Assembly (NCBI GenBank): GCA_002452635.1
Contig: DKEU01000007.1
Span: forward strand, 2,646 to 33,639
Source: Desulfovibrionaceae bacterium UBA6814
Lineage (GTDB): Bacteria; Desulfobacterota; Desulfovibrionia; Desulfovibrionales; Desulfovibrionaceae
Direction: 5' to 3'
Length of the DNA stretch: 30,994 nucleotides
A program made the translations under genes and the position numbers. The notes under the pieces were generated by a model. The model was not told the origin of the DNA and ran no database searches. It saw only the letters and a program-made list of their open reading frames with translations. Below, in pieces: positions 20,931 through 28,712 of this stretch. Every line of letters starts with the position of its first letter. The first letter of the stretch is position 1.

Positions 20931-22784
20931 ATGACCGATGAGAAGAAAGATGTGAACGCCGAAGGCGGCTCCGAGCTGGAGATCGAGGAGATCACCTGGG
21001 AGCTGGAGGATTCTTCCGCTCCTGCCGCGAGTCCCGAACCTGAGGCGGTTGAGCCTGAGGCCCCGGAGTCCGCGTCGTCCTTGGCACTGGATGGAGCGGC
21101 TCCCGCCGAGGACCCGTACGCCTCCAGCGGTGCGGCTCTGGACCCCTTCGCCACTCCCGGCGGCCAGGATGCGCAGCCGGAATACGAGCCCGAACAGCCG
21201 GCATACGACGAGCAGCCGGCCTACGAGCCCGCGCAACCGGCGTACGAGCCCGAGCAGCCGGCGTACGAGCCCGAGCAGCCGGTCTACGAGCCCGAGCAGC
21301 CGGTCTACGAGCCCGAGCAGCCGGTCTACGAGCCGGAGCCCGCACCGGCCTACGAGCCTGAGCCGGAATACGTCGCCGAGGCCGAACCCATGATCGAGGC
21401 CGAGGCCGCAGAGCCCGCTGCGGAGGCCGCTGCGGAAGAGTATGACTATACCTCGTTGTGGGGCTGGAAACAGAGCAGCTCCAGCTTCGCCCCGTTCATC
21501 TTCGATGCCGAGAAGATGCTGCGCCGGGTGTCGCCCGGCCGCATCGACCAGGTGGAGGACGTGGGGGCCATGGGCCGCTACTTCACCTATCTGGCGGACT
21601 TCGCCGAGGCCCCGGGCATGGGGCTTCTGACTCTGTCCACGGAGATGAAGTACGCCCAGGTCCTGGCCCGCAAGAACCTGGAGGAGATCGGAGAGCTGTC
21701 CACCGACGGGGTGCTCAAGATCTTCTCCAAGCGCAAGCTGGAGGGCGGCCAGATCAGCGCCTTCTACGAGGTCATGCCCCGGGACCATTACGTCAGCATC
21801 AGCGAGACCTACCAGACCTTCCGGCCGGGTTTCATCATCTACGACACGGTGAGCCTGCTCTTTTCGCTGCTCAAGAAGTTGCGGGGCGGGGTCGGGGCCG
21901 TGGCCCTGCACCTGCCGGGCGCCATTCTCATGCTCGCAGGCAAGAGCGGCCAGGTGAACCTGGCCCGGCGCTACACCCTCATCGGCGACGACGAACAGGC
22001 CCTCACCGAGGGCATCTTCGCCCTGGAGCAGGACGTCCTCGCCCTGCAGAAGAACCTCGGCCAGAAGATATCCCAGGTGGAGTGGATCGAAGCCCTCACC
22101 CCGACCCTGAATCTGGCCCGGCCCGACGTGGAAATCCCCATCGTGCCCTGGCCGGTGCATCAGGTGACCATGGACGGCGAGCGCATGTGGACGGCCCTGC
22201 CCACTGCCGTTCGCCGGGCCTCCACCATGGATGCCCTGGGACCCAAGGAGGAGCTTTTCCTTCGCCCCTTGGAGGGCCTGGAGAAGTTCGTTTGGTCCGT
22301 GTTCCTCTCCCTGGCCATCGTGGCCGGGGTGCTGATCTACCAGGTGGACAGCGCGCGCCAGGGCGTGGATTCCTACATTGATGTCTTGACCCAGCAGAAC
22401 AGCTTGATCGAGCAGGACCTCCGGGCCAGGGCTTCGGACGTTTCGGTCCAGGATGTGGCCCAGGCCCTGGACTTGGCCAAGGAGTTCAATCAGGCGGCTA
22501 TCTCCCCTCCCTACGGTGAGATGTGGAACTATCTGGCTTCGCTGCGCCCTGCGCCGGTGCGGGTGGATGCCATAGAGTTCGCCTATCAGCCTAGTGATTT
22601 GAGCATCCGGTTGGAGGGCGAGGTGGAAATGGAACTCACCAAGGCCCAGCAACTCTTCAACACGTACCTCTCCACCCTGGAGAAGAACGGCTTCAAGGTG
22701 GACGACCAGCGGCTCGACCTGGGGCTTGAAGGTAATTACTACACCTTGAACGTGCGCTGGCCCTTGCTCAAAGAGGGGGAATAG
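20931..22784 (+). CDS. Fused PilM/PilN-like (GspL/MshI-type) alignment protein with repeat-rich N-terminus
   Basis: 617 residues. The acidic N-terminus (EEITWELEDS) leads into an Ala/Pro/Glu-rich region with seven heptapeptide-type repeats YEPEQP[AV] (residues about 85-132). Residues about 175-430 look like a divergent actin-like (PilM/GspL cytoplasmic) part, for example LLTLSTEMKYAQVLARK, YYDTVSLL-like GFIIYDTVSLLFSLLKKL and GAVALHLPGAILML. One membrane helix lies at about 452-471 (WSVFLSLAIVAGVLIYQV). A PilN-like periplasmic part follows (helical, then MWNYLASLRPAPVRVDAIEF and LSIRLEGEVEMELTKAQQ). In this view the protein couples the cytoplasmic ATPase to the periplasmic alignment complex. 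The stop codon abuts the next ATG, so translation is coupled. The fold assignment is inferred from layout. Confidence 0.68.
   Translation: MTDEKKDVNAEGGSELEIEEITWELEDSSAPAASPEPEAVEPEAPESASSLALDGAAPAEDPYASSGAALDPFATPGGQDAQPEYEPEQPAYDEQPAYEPAQPAYEPEQPAYEPEQPVYEPEQPVYEPEQPVYEPEPAPAYEPEPEYVAEAEPMIEAEAAEPAAEAAAEEYDYTSLWGWKQSSSSFAPFIFDAEKMLRRVSPGRIDQVEDVGAMGRYFTYLADFAEAPGMGLLTLSTEMKYAQVLARKNLEEIGELSTDGVLKIFSKRKLEGGQISAFYEVMPRDHYVSISETYQTFRPGFIIYDTVSLLFSLLKKLRGGVGAVALHLPGAILMLAGKSGQVNLARRYTLIGDDEQALTEGIFALEQDVLALQKNLGQKISQVEWIEALTPTLNLARPDVEIPIVPWPVHQVTMDGERMWTALPTAVRRASTMDALGPKEELFLRPLEGLEKFVWSVFLSLAIVAGVLIYQVDSARQGVDSYIDVLTQQNSLIEQDLRARASDVSVQDVAQALDLAKEFNQAAISPPYGEMWNYLASLRPAPVRVDAIEFAYQPSDLSIRLEGEVEMELTKAQQLFNTYLSTLEKNGFKVDDQRLDLGLEGNYYTLNVRWPLLKEGE
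21183..21326 (+). repeat. 21-bp in-frame tandem repeat encoding YEPEQP[AV]
   Basis: Seven units lie in a row, six of 21 bp and one of 18 bp (21204-21221). The last three units are identical at the DNA level, and the fourth from last differs from them only at its final codon. Degenerate copies continue to about 21370. Identical adjacent units suggest recent copy-number change by slippage, always in frame. Confidence 0.9.
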
Positions 22785-23456
22785 ATGCATCCGGTGCGGC
22801 AATTCATTCTCTTCCGTTGGGTCCTGTACCTGGCCGTGGTGCTGGGTGTCGGGGCCTTTGTGGCGACCCGCAGTCCGGTAGTGCCGACCTTTTCCGCGGA
22901 TGCGATTAAGCAATTGGCGCCGAAAAAGGTCCAGCTTCCGCCCCCGGACGTGGTCAAGACCCTGGATTCAGCCATTGCGGTGCTCAAGGGCGAGCGCGTG
23001 CCCTTCGGCGGGGTGGATCGGGTGGAGCCTTCGCTCATCGCCCTGCACCAGGAGGTCACGGCCACCGGCCAGAAGAAGCTGCCGGTACAACTCACGTCCC
23101 TGTTTCTTGGGCCCCCAAAGAAGTATGTCATGATGAACCGAGTTCTCTACACGGTGGGCGATAGCCTGCCGGACGGCCGCAAGGTCAAAGAGATCACGTC
23201 TGATGGGGTAACCCTGTCCTCGGGTGATGTGGACGAGACGATCGAATGGCAGTCCTCGTTCCGGGTGGAGCTCAAGAAGCCCGTGGAAATGGCCAGCGAG
23301 GCTGCGGGAACGAGTGCCGAGGCTGGAGAGGCCCAGGCCCAGCCGGCGCAGAGCACCCCGACGGTGGACATGAAGAACCTGCCGGAGAATCCGACTCCAG
23401 CGCAGGCTCTGAATATTTTGCAGGAAATAAAGAAGCAGCAGGCACAGAAGAAATAG
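22785..23456 (+). CDS. PilP/GspC/MshK-like periplasmic linker to the secretin
   Basis: 223 residues. One N-terminal membrane helix (ILFRWVLYLAVVLGVGAFVA, about 8-27) is followed by a linker rich in Lys and Pro. A small beta domain follows whose signature MMNRVLYTVGDSLPDGRKV with EITSDGVTLSSGD matches the homology region of PilP/GspC/GspB-type proteins. That domain contacts the secretin N-domains. The tail is Ala/Gln/Pro-rich and ends with basic residues. It starts directly after the stop codon of the previous gene and lies just before the secretin, as expected for a PilP/MshK position. Confidence 0.72.
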   Translation: MHPVRQFILFRWVLYLAVVLGVGAFVATRSPVVPTFSADAIKQLAPKKVQLPPPDVVKTLDSAIAVLKGERVPFGGVDRVEPSLIALHQEVTATGQKKLPVQLTSLFLGPPKKYVMMNRVLYTVGDSLPDGRKVKEITSDGVTLSSGDVDETIEWQSSFRVELKKPVEMASEAAGTSAEAGEAQAQPAQSTPTVDMKNLPENPTPAQALNILQEIKKQQAQKK

Positions 23457-23546
23457 GCCGGACGGCCTAGAGCCTTGGGGGAATCCATGACGCTTCAGGA
23501 GACTTCGGCCCCGACCCCGAGGGGGAGGGTGAAAAAGGGACACGCC

Positions 23547-25124
23547 ATGCGGGGGATCATCATCGGTTTGACCATCGTTGCGCTCGGCCTGGTGCAGGCA
23601 TCCTGCGCCAAGCAACAGCACAAGCAGTTGGAATCCAACATGGGCTACGAAGCGCTGTACAAGGCCATGAAGAAGGAAGAGCAGGACTTCGTCAAGGCCC
23701 GGGCGCGCGAGAACCAGATGCAACGCCAGCAGGAGGAGCTTGAGGCGGCCATTCAGCCGGTGCAGCCCGAGTTCAACCCCCTTGACGAGACCACCATCTC
23801 CATCAGCGTCCAGGACGAGACCATCCACAACGTCCTGTTCATTGTGGCCCGCAACGCCGGCCTGAACCTCATCATCGAGCCGGGGATCAGCCTGGACAAC
23901 CGGGTGACCATCAGCTTCGAGGATGCCCAATCCACCCTGGTGGTGGACAAGCTCCTCTTGGCCTATGACCTGGCCTGGGAGGTCAAGGAGAACGTCCTCT
24001 ACGTCAACCGGTTCATGGAGCAGACATTTGACCTGGACTTCGTGAACACCAAGACCGAGGTTACCACCTCGGCCGGCGGCGACATCTTCGGTGGCGCGCT
24101 GGCGTCCGCGCAGGGCGGCGGCACCAGCGACCTCTCCGGCGAGTTCAAGGTGGACACCGAACTTAAGAGCAAGCTGGAGGAGGACTCCCTCTACGGTGTG
24201 GTCCAGGTAAGCGTGAAGGACATCATCGGCGAGGGCAGCGCTGGTTCCGAGAACAAGGGCTTCTTCAGCTTGGACCCGGTGGCGGGGCAACTCTTGGTCC
24301 GCACCAGCCCGTCCAAGATGCGCGCCATCGCCAGGATGGTCAACAACCTGAAGGCCAAGCTCTCCCGCCAGGTGGTCATCGACGCCCGCATCCTCGAAGT
24401 CCGCCTGTCCGACGAATTCGCTCTGGGCATCGACTGGAATTGGGTTTCCCAGCGTATTGCTTTTCAGCATCCCTGGACCGTGTCGTACGCCGGCCACAAC
24501 ATGCTGTCCTCGGTGTCCGGCAGCAACCAGAACAGCATTCTTACCATCGCCGGCAAGGTGGGCGACGACACGGTTAACTCGGCCATCCAGGCCATGCAGG
24601 TGTTCGGCGGGATCAAGATCGTGGCCAACCCGCACGTGCGGGCCAAGCACGGTCAGCCCGCCCTGTTCACCTCCGGCACCTCCCAGCGCTACGTGAGCGA
24701 GATCACGCGCGAAACGGATGACCAGGGCAACACGACCTTTTCGGTCTCCACCTCCACGGTGTTCGAGGGCGTCATGCTCGGCGTGCTGGCGTACATAGGC
24801 GACGACAACAAGATCGACATGCAGATTTATCCCATCAAGTCCGAGGTGGACGACGCCAGCCTGGCCCTCACCGACGTGACCGCCAGCGGGGACAAGATAT
24901 CCCTGCCCAAGGTGGACGTGAAGAACGTCCTGAGCACCGTGCGGGTCTCCCCGGGCGACGTGATCATCCTGGGCGGCCTCATCGACAAGACCACGGGTAA
25001 GACCGACCGGGGCATCCCCGGCCTGTCGGACATCCCGCTCCTGGGCTGGGCCTTCAAGGGCCGGGCCCAGACCGAGCAGGTGCGTGAACTGGTCATCATC
25101 ATGGACATCAGGGTGGTGCAATGA
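23547..25124 (+). CDS. mshL: MshL-like secretin (outer-membrane pilus channel), probable lipoprotein
   Basis: 525 residues from the ATG at 23547 (AAGGGA 6 bases upstream). That start gives a clean signal peptide, MRGIIIGLTIVALGLVQASC, ending in a lipobox-like ASC with Gln at -3, which is unusual. An in-frame ATG at 23487 would put 20 non-signal residues in front. Residues about 70-150 are a secretin N-domain (TISISVQDETIHNVLFIVAR, LNLIIEPGISLDNRVTISF, WEVKENVLYVNR). The C-terminal secretin domain is marked by RQVVIDARILEVRLSDEFALG, IKIVANPHVRAKHGQPA, the VSPGDVIILGGLIDK motif and GIPGLSDIPLLGWAF. A Gly/Ser-rich loop (SAGGDIFGGALASAQGGG) interrupts the N-domain region. It forms the ring through which the pilus passes. 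It overlaps the next gene by 4 bases (ATGA). Confidence 0.94.
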   Translation: MRGIIIGLTIVALGLVQASCAKQQHKQLESNMGYEALYKAMKKEEQDFVKARARENQMQRQQEELEAAIQPVQPEFNPLDETTISISVQDETIHNVLFIVARNAGLNLIIEPGISLDNRVTISFEDAQSTLVVDKLLLAYDLAWEVKENVLYVNRFMEQTFDLDFVNTKTEVTTSAGGDIFGGALASAQGGGTSDLSGEFKVDTELKSKLEEDSLYGVVQVSVKDIIGEGSAGSENKGFFSLDPVAGQLLVRTSPSKMRAIARMVNNLKAKLSRQVVIDARILEVRLSDEFALGIDWNWVSQRIAFQHPWTVSYAGHNMLSSVSGSNQNSILTIAGKVGDDTVNSAIQAMQVFGGIKIVANPHVRAKHGQPALFTSGTSQRYVSEITRETDDQGNTTFSVSTSTVFEGVMLGVLAYIGDDNKIDMQIYPIKSEVDDASLALTDVTASGDKISLPKVDVKNVLSTVRVSPGDVIILGGLIDKTTGKTDRGIPGLSDIPLLGWAFKGRAQTEQVRELVIIMDIRVVQ

Positions 25125-25897
25125 GCGTCATCTACAAGAGCCTTCAGCAACTCCAGGAAAAGGAGCGGGTGAGGACCTCGGTCTCCACCCCCCAGGCCGT
25201 GGCCCCACGCATGCGCCAGATCCTGGTGCGGGGCGCGGTCATCATCGGCATCTTCGTACTGTTGGTGGGGTCCGGGATCTATTTCATCAAGAGCCAAATC
25301 CAGACCGTGGAGGCCCCGCCCCCGCCGGACACCCTGCCTTCGCCGCCCAAGGCCGCTCCTGCGCCCGTAGAGGCCAAGCCTGTGGAGGAGCCCAAGGAGG
25401 CCCCCAAGCTCATCATTCCGGAGCCGCTGCTCACCCAGCGTCTGCACCGGGAGACGCCCCTGCGCCAGGAGCCCCTGGACCTGACCAAGCCCACCAAGGC
25501 CCTGGAATCGCATTTCGCCACCCAGGCCCGCAAGAACGAGGAGCTCATGTCCCTGGAGAAGAAACTGGTCCAGACCACCAACCAGGGCGACATCAACCAG
25601 TCTCGGGAAATCCTCTCCACCATGGCCACCCAGATGGGCAAGCAGGAGAGCGCCACCAAGTTCAAGTGGGACGGGTACCTGGCCCTCAAGGAGAAGCGGT
25701 ATTCGGACGCTGAGAACTATTACCGCCGGGCCCTGTCCCTGAAGCCCTCGGATTTCACCTCCAACCTGAACCTGGTTTACTCCCTCATGGGCCAGGGCAA
25801 GACCGAGGAGGCGGTGGTCATCTACCGCAAGCTGGTGGACCGCTATCCCATGAACGAAAGGGTCCTTACCGTGGGCAGCGCCTTGGGCCAGCGGTGA
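25121..25897 (+). CDS. mshN: MshN-like TPR protein
   Basis: 258 residues. The start MSVIYKSLQQLQEK resembles the MshN/GspB-type opening (MSVIN..LQ.L). One membrane helix follows (AVIIGIFVLLVGSGIYFI, about residues 44-62), then a long Pro/Ala/Lys-rich periplasmic linker and a C-terminal helical region with TPR units (KWDGYLALKEKRYSDAENYYRRALSLKPS, NLNLVYSLMGQGKTEEAVVIYRKLVDRYP). MshN is required for MSHA assembly, and its TPRs are thought to bind other periplasmic parts. It overlaps the secretin stop by 4 bases and ends the operon at a terminator. Confidence 0.82.
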   Translation: MSVIYKSLQQLQEKERVRTSVSTPQAVAPRMRQILVRGAVIIGIFVLLVGSGIYFIKSQIQTVEAPPPPDTLPSPPKAAPAPVEAKPVEEPKEAPKLIIPEPLLTQRLHRETPLRQEPLDLTKPTKALESHFATQARKNEELMSLEKKLVQTTNQGDINQSREILSTMATQMGKQESATKFKWDGYLALKEKRYSDAENYYRRALSLKPSDFTSNLNLVYSLMGQGKTEEAVVIYRKLVDRYPMNERVLTVGSALGQR

Positions 25898-25918
25898 CGG
25901 GAATGGGTGCTGAGGCAT

Positions 25919-25953
25919 AGGCCCCCGGGTCCTGCCGGACCGGGGGCCTTTTT
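25919..25953 (+). terminator. Rho-independent terminator after the assembly operon
   Basis: A GC-rich stem (25919-25932 with 25937-25949, one bulged base) is followed by a T5 tract. It closes the mshM-to-mshN operon 22 bases after the last stop. Confidence 0.88.
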
Positions 25954-26049
25954 CTTGCCCTGGCCGCGGGCCATTCCCTCTTCCTTTCAGAGGTTGAAAA
26001 AGGTATAGGTTACGGAACGAAATTCGGATTTTCGGGCAGGAGACAGCGC

Positions 26050-28554
26050 ATGACCAAGGCCGGAAAGCCGACCTCCCAGGAAGCCGGCAACGCCGCGGCG
26101 GGAGGGCAATCCTGCGGCATTGACCCGCGCCAACTCGAGCATCTCTACAAATATGCCGAGATCGGCATGGCCCTGTCCGGCGAGTCCAACGTCAACCGGC
26201 TGCTGGAGATGATCGTCCACGAGGCCCGGGAAATCACCCGGGCCGACGCCGGCACCCTCTACATGGTGGACGAGGAGGGGCTGGCCCTCAACTTCGTCAT
26301 CCTCCAGAACGACACCATGAAGGTCCGCATGGGCGGCACCTCGGGAGTGCCCGTCAAGCTGCCCCCGGTGCCCCTGCTGCGCGACGGCGAGCCCAACCAC
26401 GGCAACGTCTCCTCCTATGTGGCCCTCACCGGCGAGTTGGTCAACATCGCCGACGTGTACGAGTCCGAGGCCTTCGACTTCACCGGCCCGCGCAAGTACG
26501 ACGAGGCCACCGGCTACCGCTCCAAGTCCATGCTGGTCATCCCCATGCGCAACCACGAGAACGACATCATCGGGGTGCTCCAGCTCCTGAACGCCAAGGA
26601 TCCGGGCGGCGAGACCATCGAGTTCTCCGACGACCACGTGGCGCTCATCGCCTCGCTGGCGTCCCAGGCCGCGGCGGCGCTCACCAAGACCCGGCTCATC
26701 CAGGACCTCAAGGACCTCTTCTACGCCTTCATCAAGAGCATCGCGGGCGCCATCGAAGAAAAGTCCCCCTACACCGGCGGCCACATCAACCGGGTGGTGG
26801 ACCTGACCATGATGATGGCCGAGAAGATCAACGCCATGACCGAAGGGCCCTTCGCGGACGTGCACTTCACCGAGGAGGACCTGGAGGAGATCAAGCTGGC
26901 GGCCTGGTTGCACGACGTGGGCAAGATCACCACGCCCGAGAGCGTGGTGGACAAGGCCAACAAGCTGGAGACCATCTTCGACCGGGTGCATTTCGTGGCC
27001 CAGCGCTTCGACCTCATCGCCAAGGCCATGGAGTCCGACGGCCTGCGCCGGACCCTGGACCTGGTGAGGGCCGGGGCCGGGGCCGACGTCCTGGCCGCCG
27101 AGGAGGAGAAGACCCGCGTCGCCCTGGCGGAGTTGGCCGAGGAAAAGGCCTTCATCCTCTCCTGCAACGAGCCGGGCGAGTTCATGAGCGACGATCGCAT
27201 CGCCCGCATGCACGAGATCGGGGCCAAGACCTATCCCGTGGACGGCCAGGACGTGAGCTTTCTCACGGACAACGAGATGGAGAACCTGGCCATCCGCAAG
27301 GGCACCCTGACCGGCGACGAGCGCAAGGTCATCGAGAACCACGCCACCATGACCGGCAAGATCCTGGGGGAGCTGCCCTTTCCCAAGAAGCTGGCCCGGG
27401 TCCCGGAATACGCCGCCGCCCACCACGAGAAGGTGGACGGCTCTGGCTACCCCCTGGGTCTGGGCGGCGACGACCTGCCCCTGCAGGCCCGGATCATGGC
27501 CGTGGCCGACATCTTCGAGGCCCTGACCGCCAAGGACCGGCCCTACAAGAAGCCCATGCCCCTGTCCCAGGCCGTGAAGATCCTCGGGTTCATGAAGAAG
27601 GACAAACACGTGGACGCCGATGTCCACGACCTGTTCCTGGCTTCGGGCCTGTTCAAGGAATACGCCAAGAAGGAGCTCAATCCCGATCAGTTCGACGAGG
27701 TGGAGGCCGACCCCGAACTCAAGCTGCGCCGGGTGCTCCTGGGCATGCCCGCAGGCGAGGAGCGCGACGCGTTCAAGGCCATGTTTACGGGCTGGGGCGC
27801 GGAAGTGGCGGAGTTCGAGGCCGGGGTGGACTGCCTCAGGGAGCTGGCCGGAGCCTACCGCGCCGGCCATCCCTACCGGGTCGCGCTCCTGGATGCGGGC
27901 CTGGCGGACATGGACGGGTTCACCGTGGCCGGGGAGCTGGCCCGCAGCGAGCGCGGGTTTCCCCAGCATTCGGTGATCCTGACCACGGACCGGCATTCCC
28001 CGGGCGACGCCAGCCGGGCGGTGGAGGCGGGCGCCTCGGGCTACCTGGTGCGGCCCGTGGAAAAGGCCCAGGTCAAGAAGCTGGTCTTCGCCATCCTGGA
28101 GCAGCCGGCCCATGCCGTGGTTTCGGCGCCGGTGCGGACCCGCGACGCCTGCGGGGAGGTCTGCGCCAAGACGCGGCTGCTCATGGTGGACGACTCGGCC
28201 AATACCCGGATGCTGGTGGAGTACTACCTGGGCGGCCGCGACTTCGAGACCGACTATGCGGAGAACGGCCGCCAGGGCGTGGACCTGTTCGTGGCCAAGG
28301 AATACGACCTGGTCATCGCCGGCATGGACCTGCCGGTCATGGACGGCTACGAGATGGTCCGCACCATCCGCCGCTGGGAAAAGCGCAACCAGGAGAAACG
28401 CACGCCCATCCTGGCCATGGTCAACCACTTCGTGGCCGATGCCGAGGCCAAGGGCCTGGAGGCCGGATGCACCGCTTGTCTGGTCAAACCATTCACGAAA
28501 TCCCGGTTGATTGCCCTGGTTGAACAGTATATACCAGTGCAGCAAGGGAAGTAA
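26050..28554 (+). CDS. GAF / HD-GYP protein with two C-terminal receiver domains (probable c-di-GMP phosphodiesterase)
   Basis: 834 residues. Order of domains: GAF (about 28-220), HD-GYP (about 230-540), receiver 1 (about 560-695) and receiver 2 (about 710-832). The HD-GYP part keeps the metal-binding set: His in YTGGHINR, HD in WLHDVGK (288-289), His in IENHATMTG, HH at 458-459, GSGYP (GYP 466-468) and ADIFEALTAKDRPYK. It is therefore likely active, hydrolysing c-di-GMP. The spacing between HD and GYP is about 178 residues instead of roughly 70, so there is an insertion of about 105-110. Receiver 1 keeps a phosphoacceptor-like Asp615 but has lost the N-terminal acidic pair and has Arg668 in place of Lys. 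Receiver 2 keeps the acidic pair (714-715) and Lys but has Gly758 at the phosphoacceptor position. AGGAG precedes the ATG. It lies between the pilus and stator genes. Confidence 0.92.
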   Translation: MTKAGKPTSQEAGNAAAGGQSCGIDPRQLEHLYKYAEIGMALSGESNVNRLLEMIVHEAREITRADAGTLYMVDEEGLALNFVILQNDTMKVRMGGTSGVPVKLPPVPLLRDGEPNHGNVSSYVALTGELVNIADVYESEAFDFTGPRKYDEATGYRSKSMLVIPMRNHENDIIGVLQLLNAKDPGGETIEFSDDHVALIASLASQAAAALTKTRLIQDLKDLFYAFIKSIAGAIEEKSPYTGGHINRVVDLTMMMAEKINAMTEGPFADVHFTEEDLEEIKLAAWLHDVGKITTPESVVDKANKLETIFDRVHFVAQRFDLIAKAMESDGLRRTLDLVRAGAGADVLAAEEEKTRVALAELAEEKAFILSCNEPGEFMSDDRIARMHEIGAKTYPVDGQDVSFLTDNEMENLAIRKGTLTGDERKVIENHATMTGKILGELPFPKKLARVPEYAAAHHEKVDGSGYPLGLGGDDLPLQARIMAVADIFEALTAKDRPYKKPMPLSQAVKILGFMKKDKHVDADVHDLFLASGLFKEYAKKELNPDQFDEVEADPELKLRRVLLGMPAGEERDAFKAMFTGWGAEVAEFEAGVDCLRELAGAYRAGHPYRVALLDAGLADMDGFTVAGELARSERGFPQHSVILTTDRHSPGDASRAVEAGASGYLVRPVEKAQVKKLVFAILEQPAHAVVSAPVRTRDACGEVCAKTRLLMVDDSANTRMLVEYYLGGRDFETDYAENGRQGVDLFVAKEYDLVIAGMDLPVMDGYEMVRTIRRWEKRNQEKRTPILAMVNHFVADAEAKGLEAGCTACLVKPFTKSRLIALVEQYIPVQQGK

Positions 28555-28642
28555 TCCCGCGAGGCCGCGCCAGTCGCGGCCTTGACGGCCTCGGTCCGTC
28601 CCGTTCCCGGAATCGCGGGGCGTCGGCGCCGGGGGACGGCCT

Positions 28643-28665
28643 CCCGGTTGAGCCGGGTTTCTTTT
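28643..28665 (+). terminator. Possible terminator between the HD-GYP gene and the cNMP-binding gene
   Basis: A 5-bp CCCGG/CCGGG stem with a TTGAG loop is followed by TTTCTTTT. A separate 8-bp hairpin (28562-28582) lies just after the HD-GYP stop but lacks a T tract. Both are modest. The 158-base gap shows no other clear signal. Confidence 0.45.
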
Positions 28666-28712
28666 ATTCTCGGCCTTTTCCCCGCATCTCCAGCCACGAA
28701 CGGGGACTTTGC

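Noticed and set aside
13891..21154. Two very long minus-strand open frames (1198 and 1256 codons) opposite the glycosyltransferase and pilus assembly genes
   Set aside because: They are mirror frames of high-GC coding sequence; their translations are low-complexity (Gly, His, Arg, Gln-rich) and show no domains, while the plus strand carries clear motifs throughout.
23475..23546. Longer secretin N-terminus from an earlier start
   Set aside because: It would put non-hydrophobic residues before the lipoprotein signal; the ATG at 23547 has a better-placed ribosome site.
25987..28545. 852-codon minus-strand open frame opposite the HD-GYP gene
   Set aside because: Same cause: low-complexity antisense frame of a recognised gene, without its own ribosome site or family signature.
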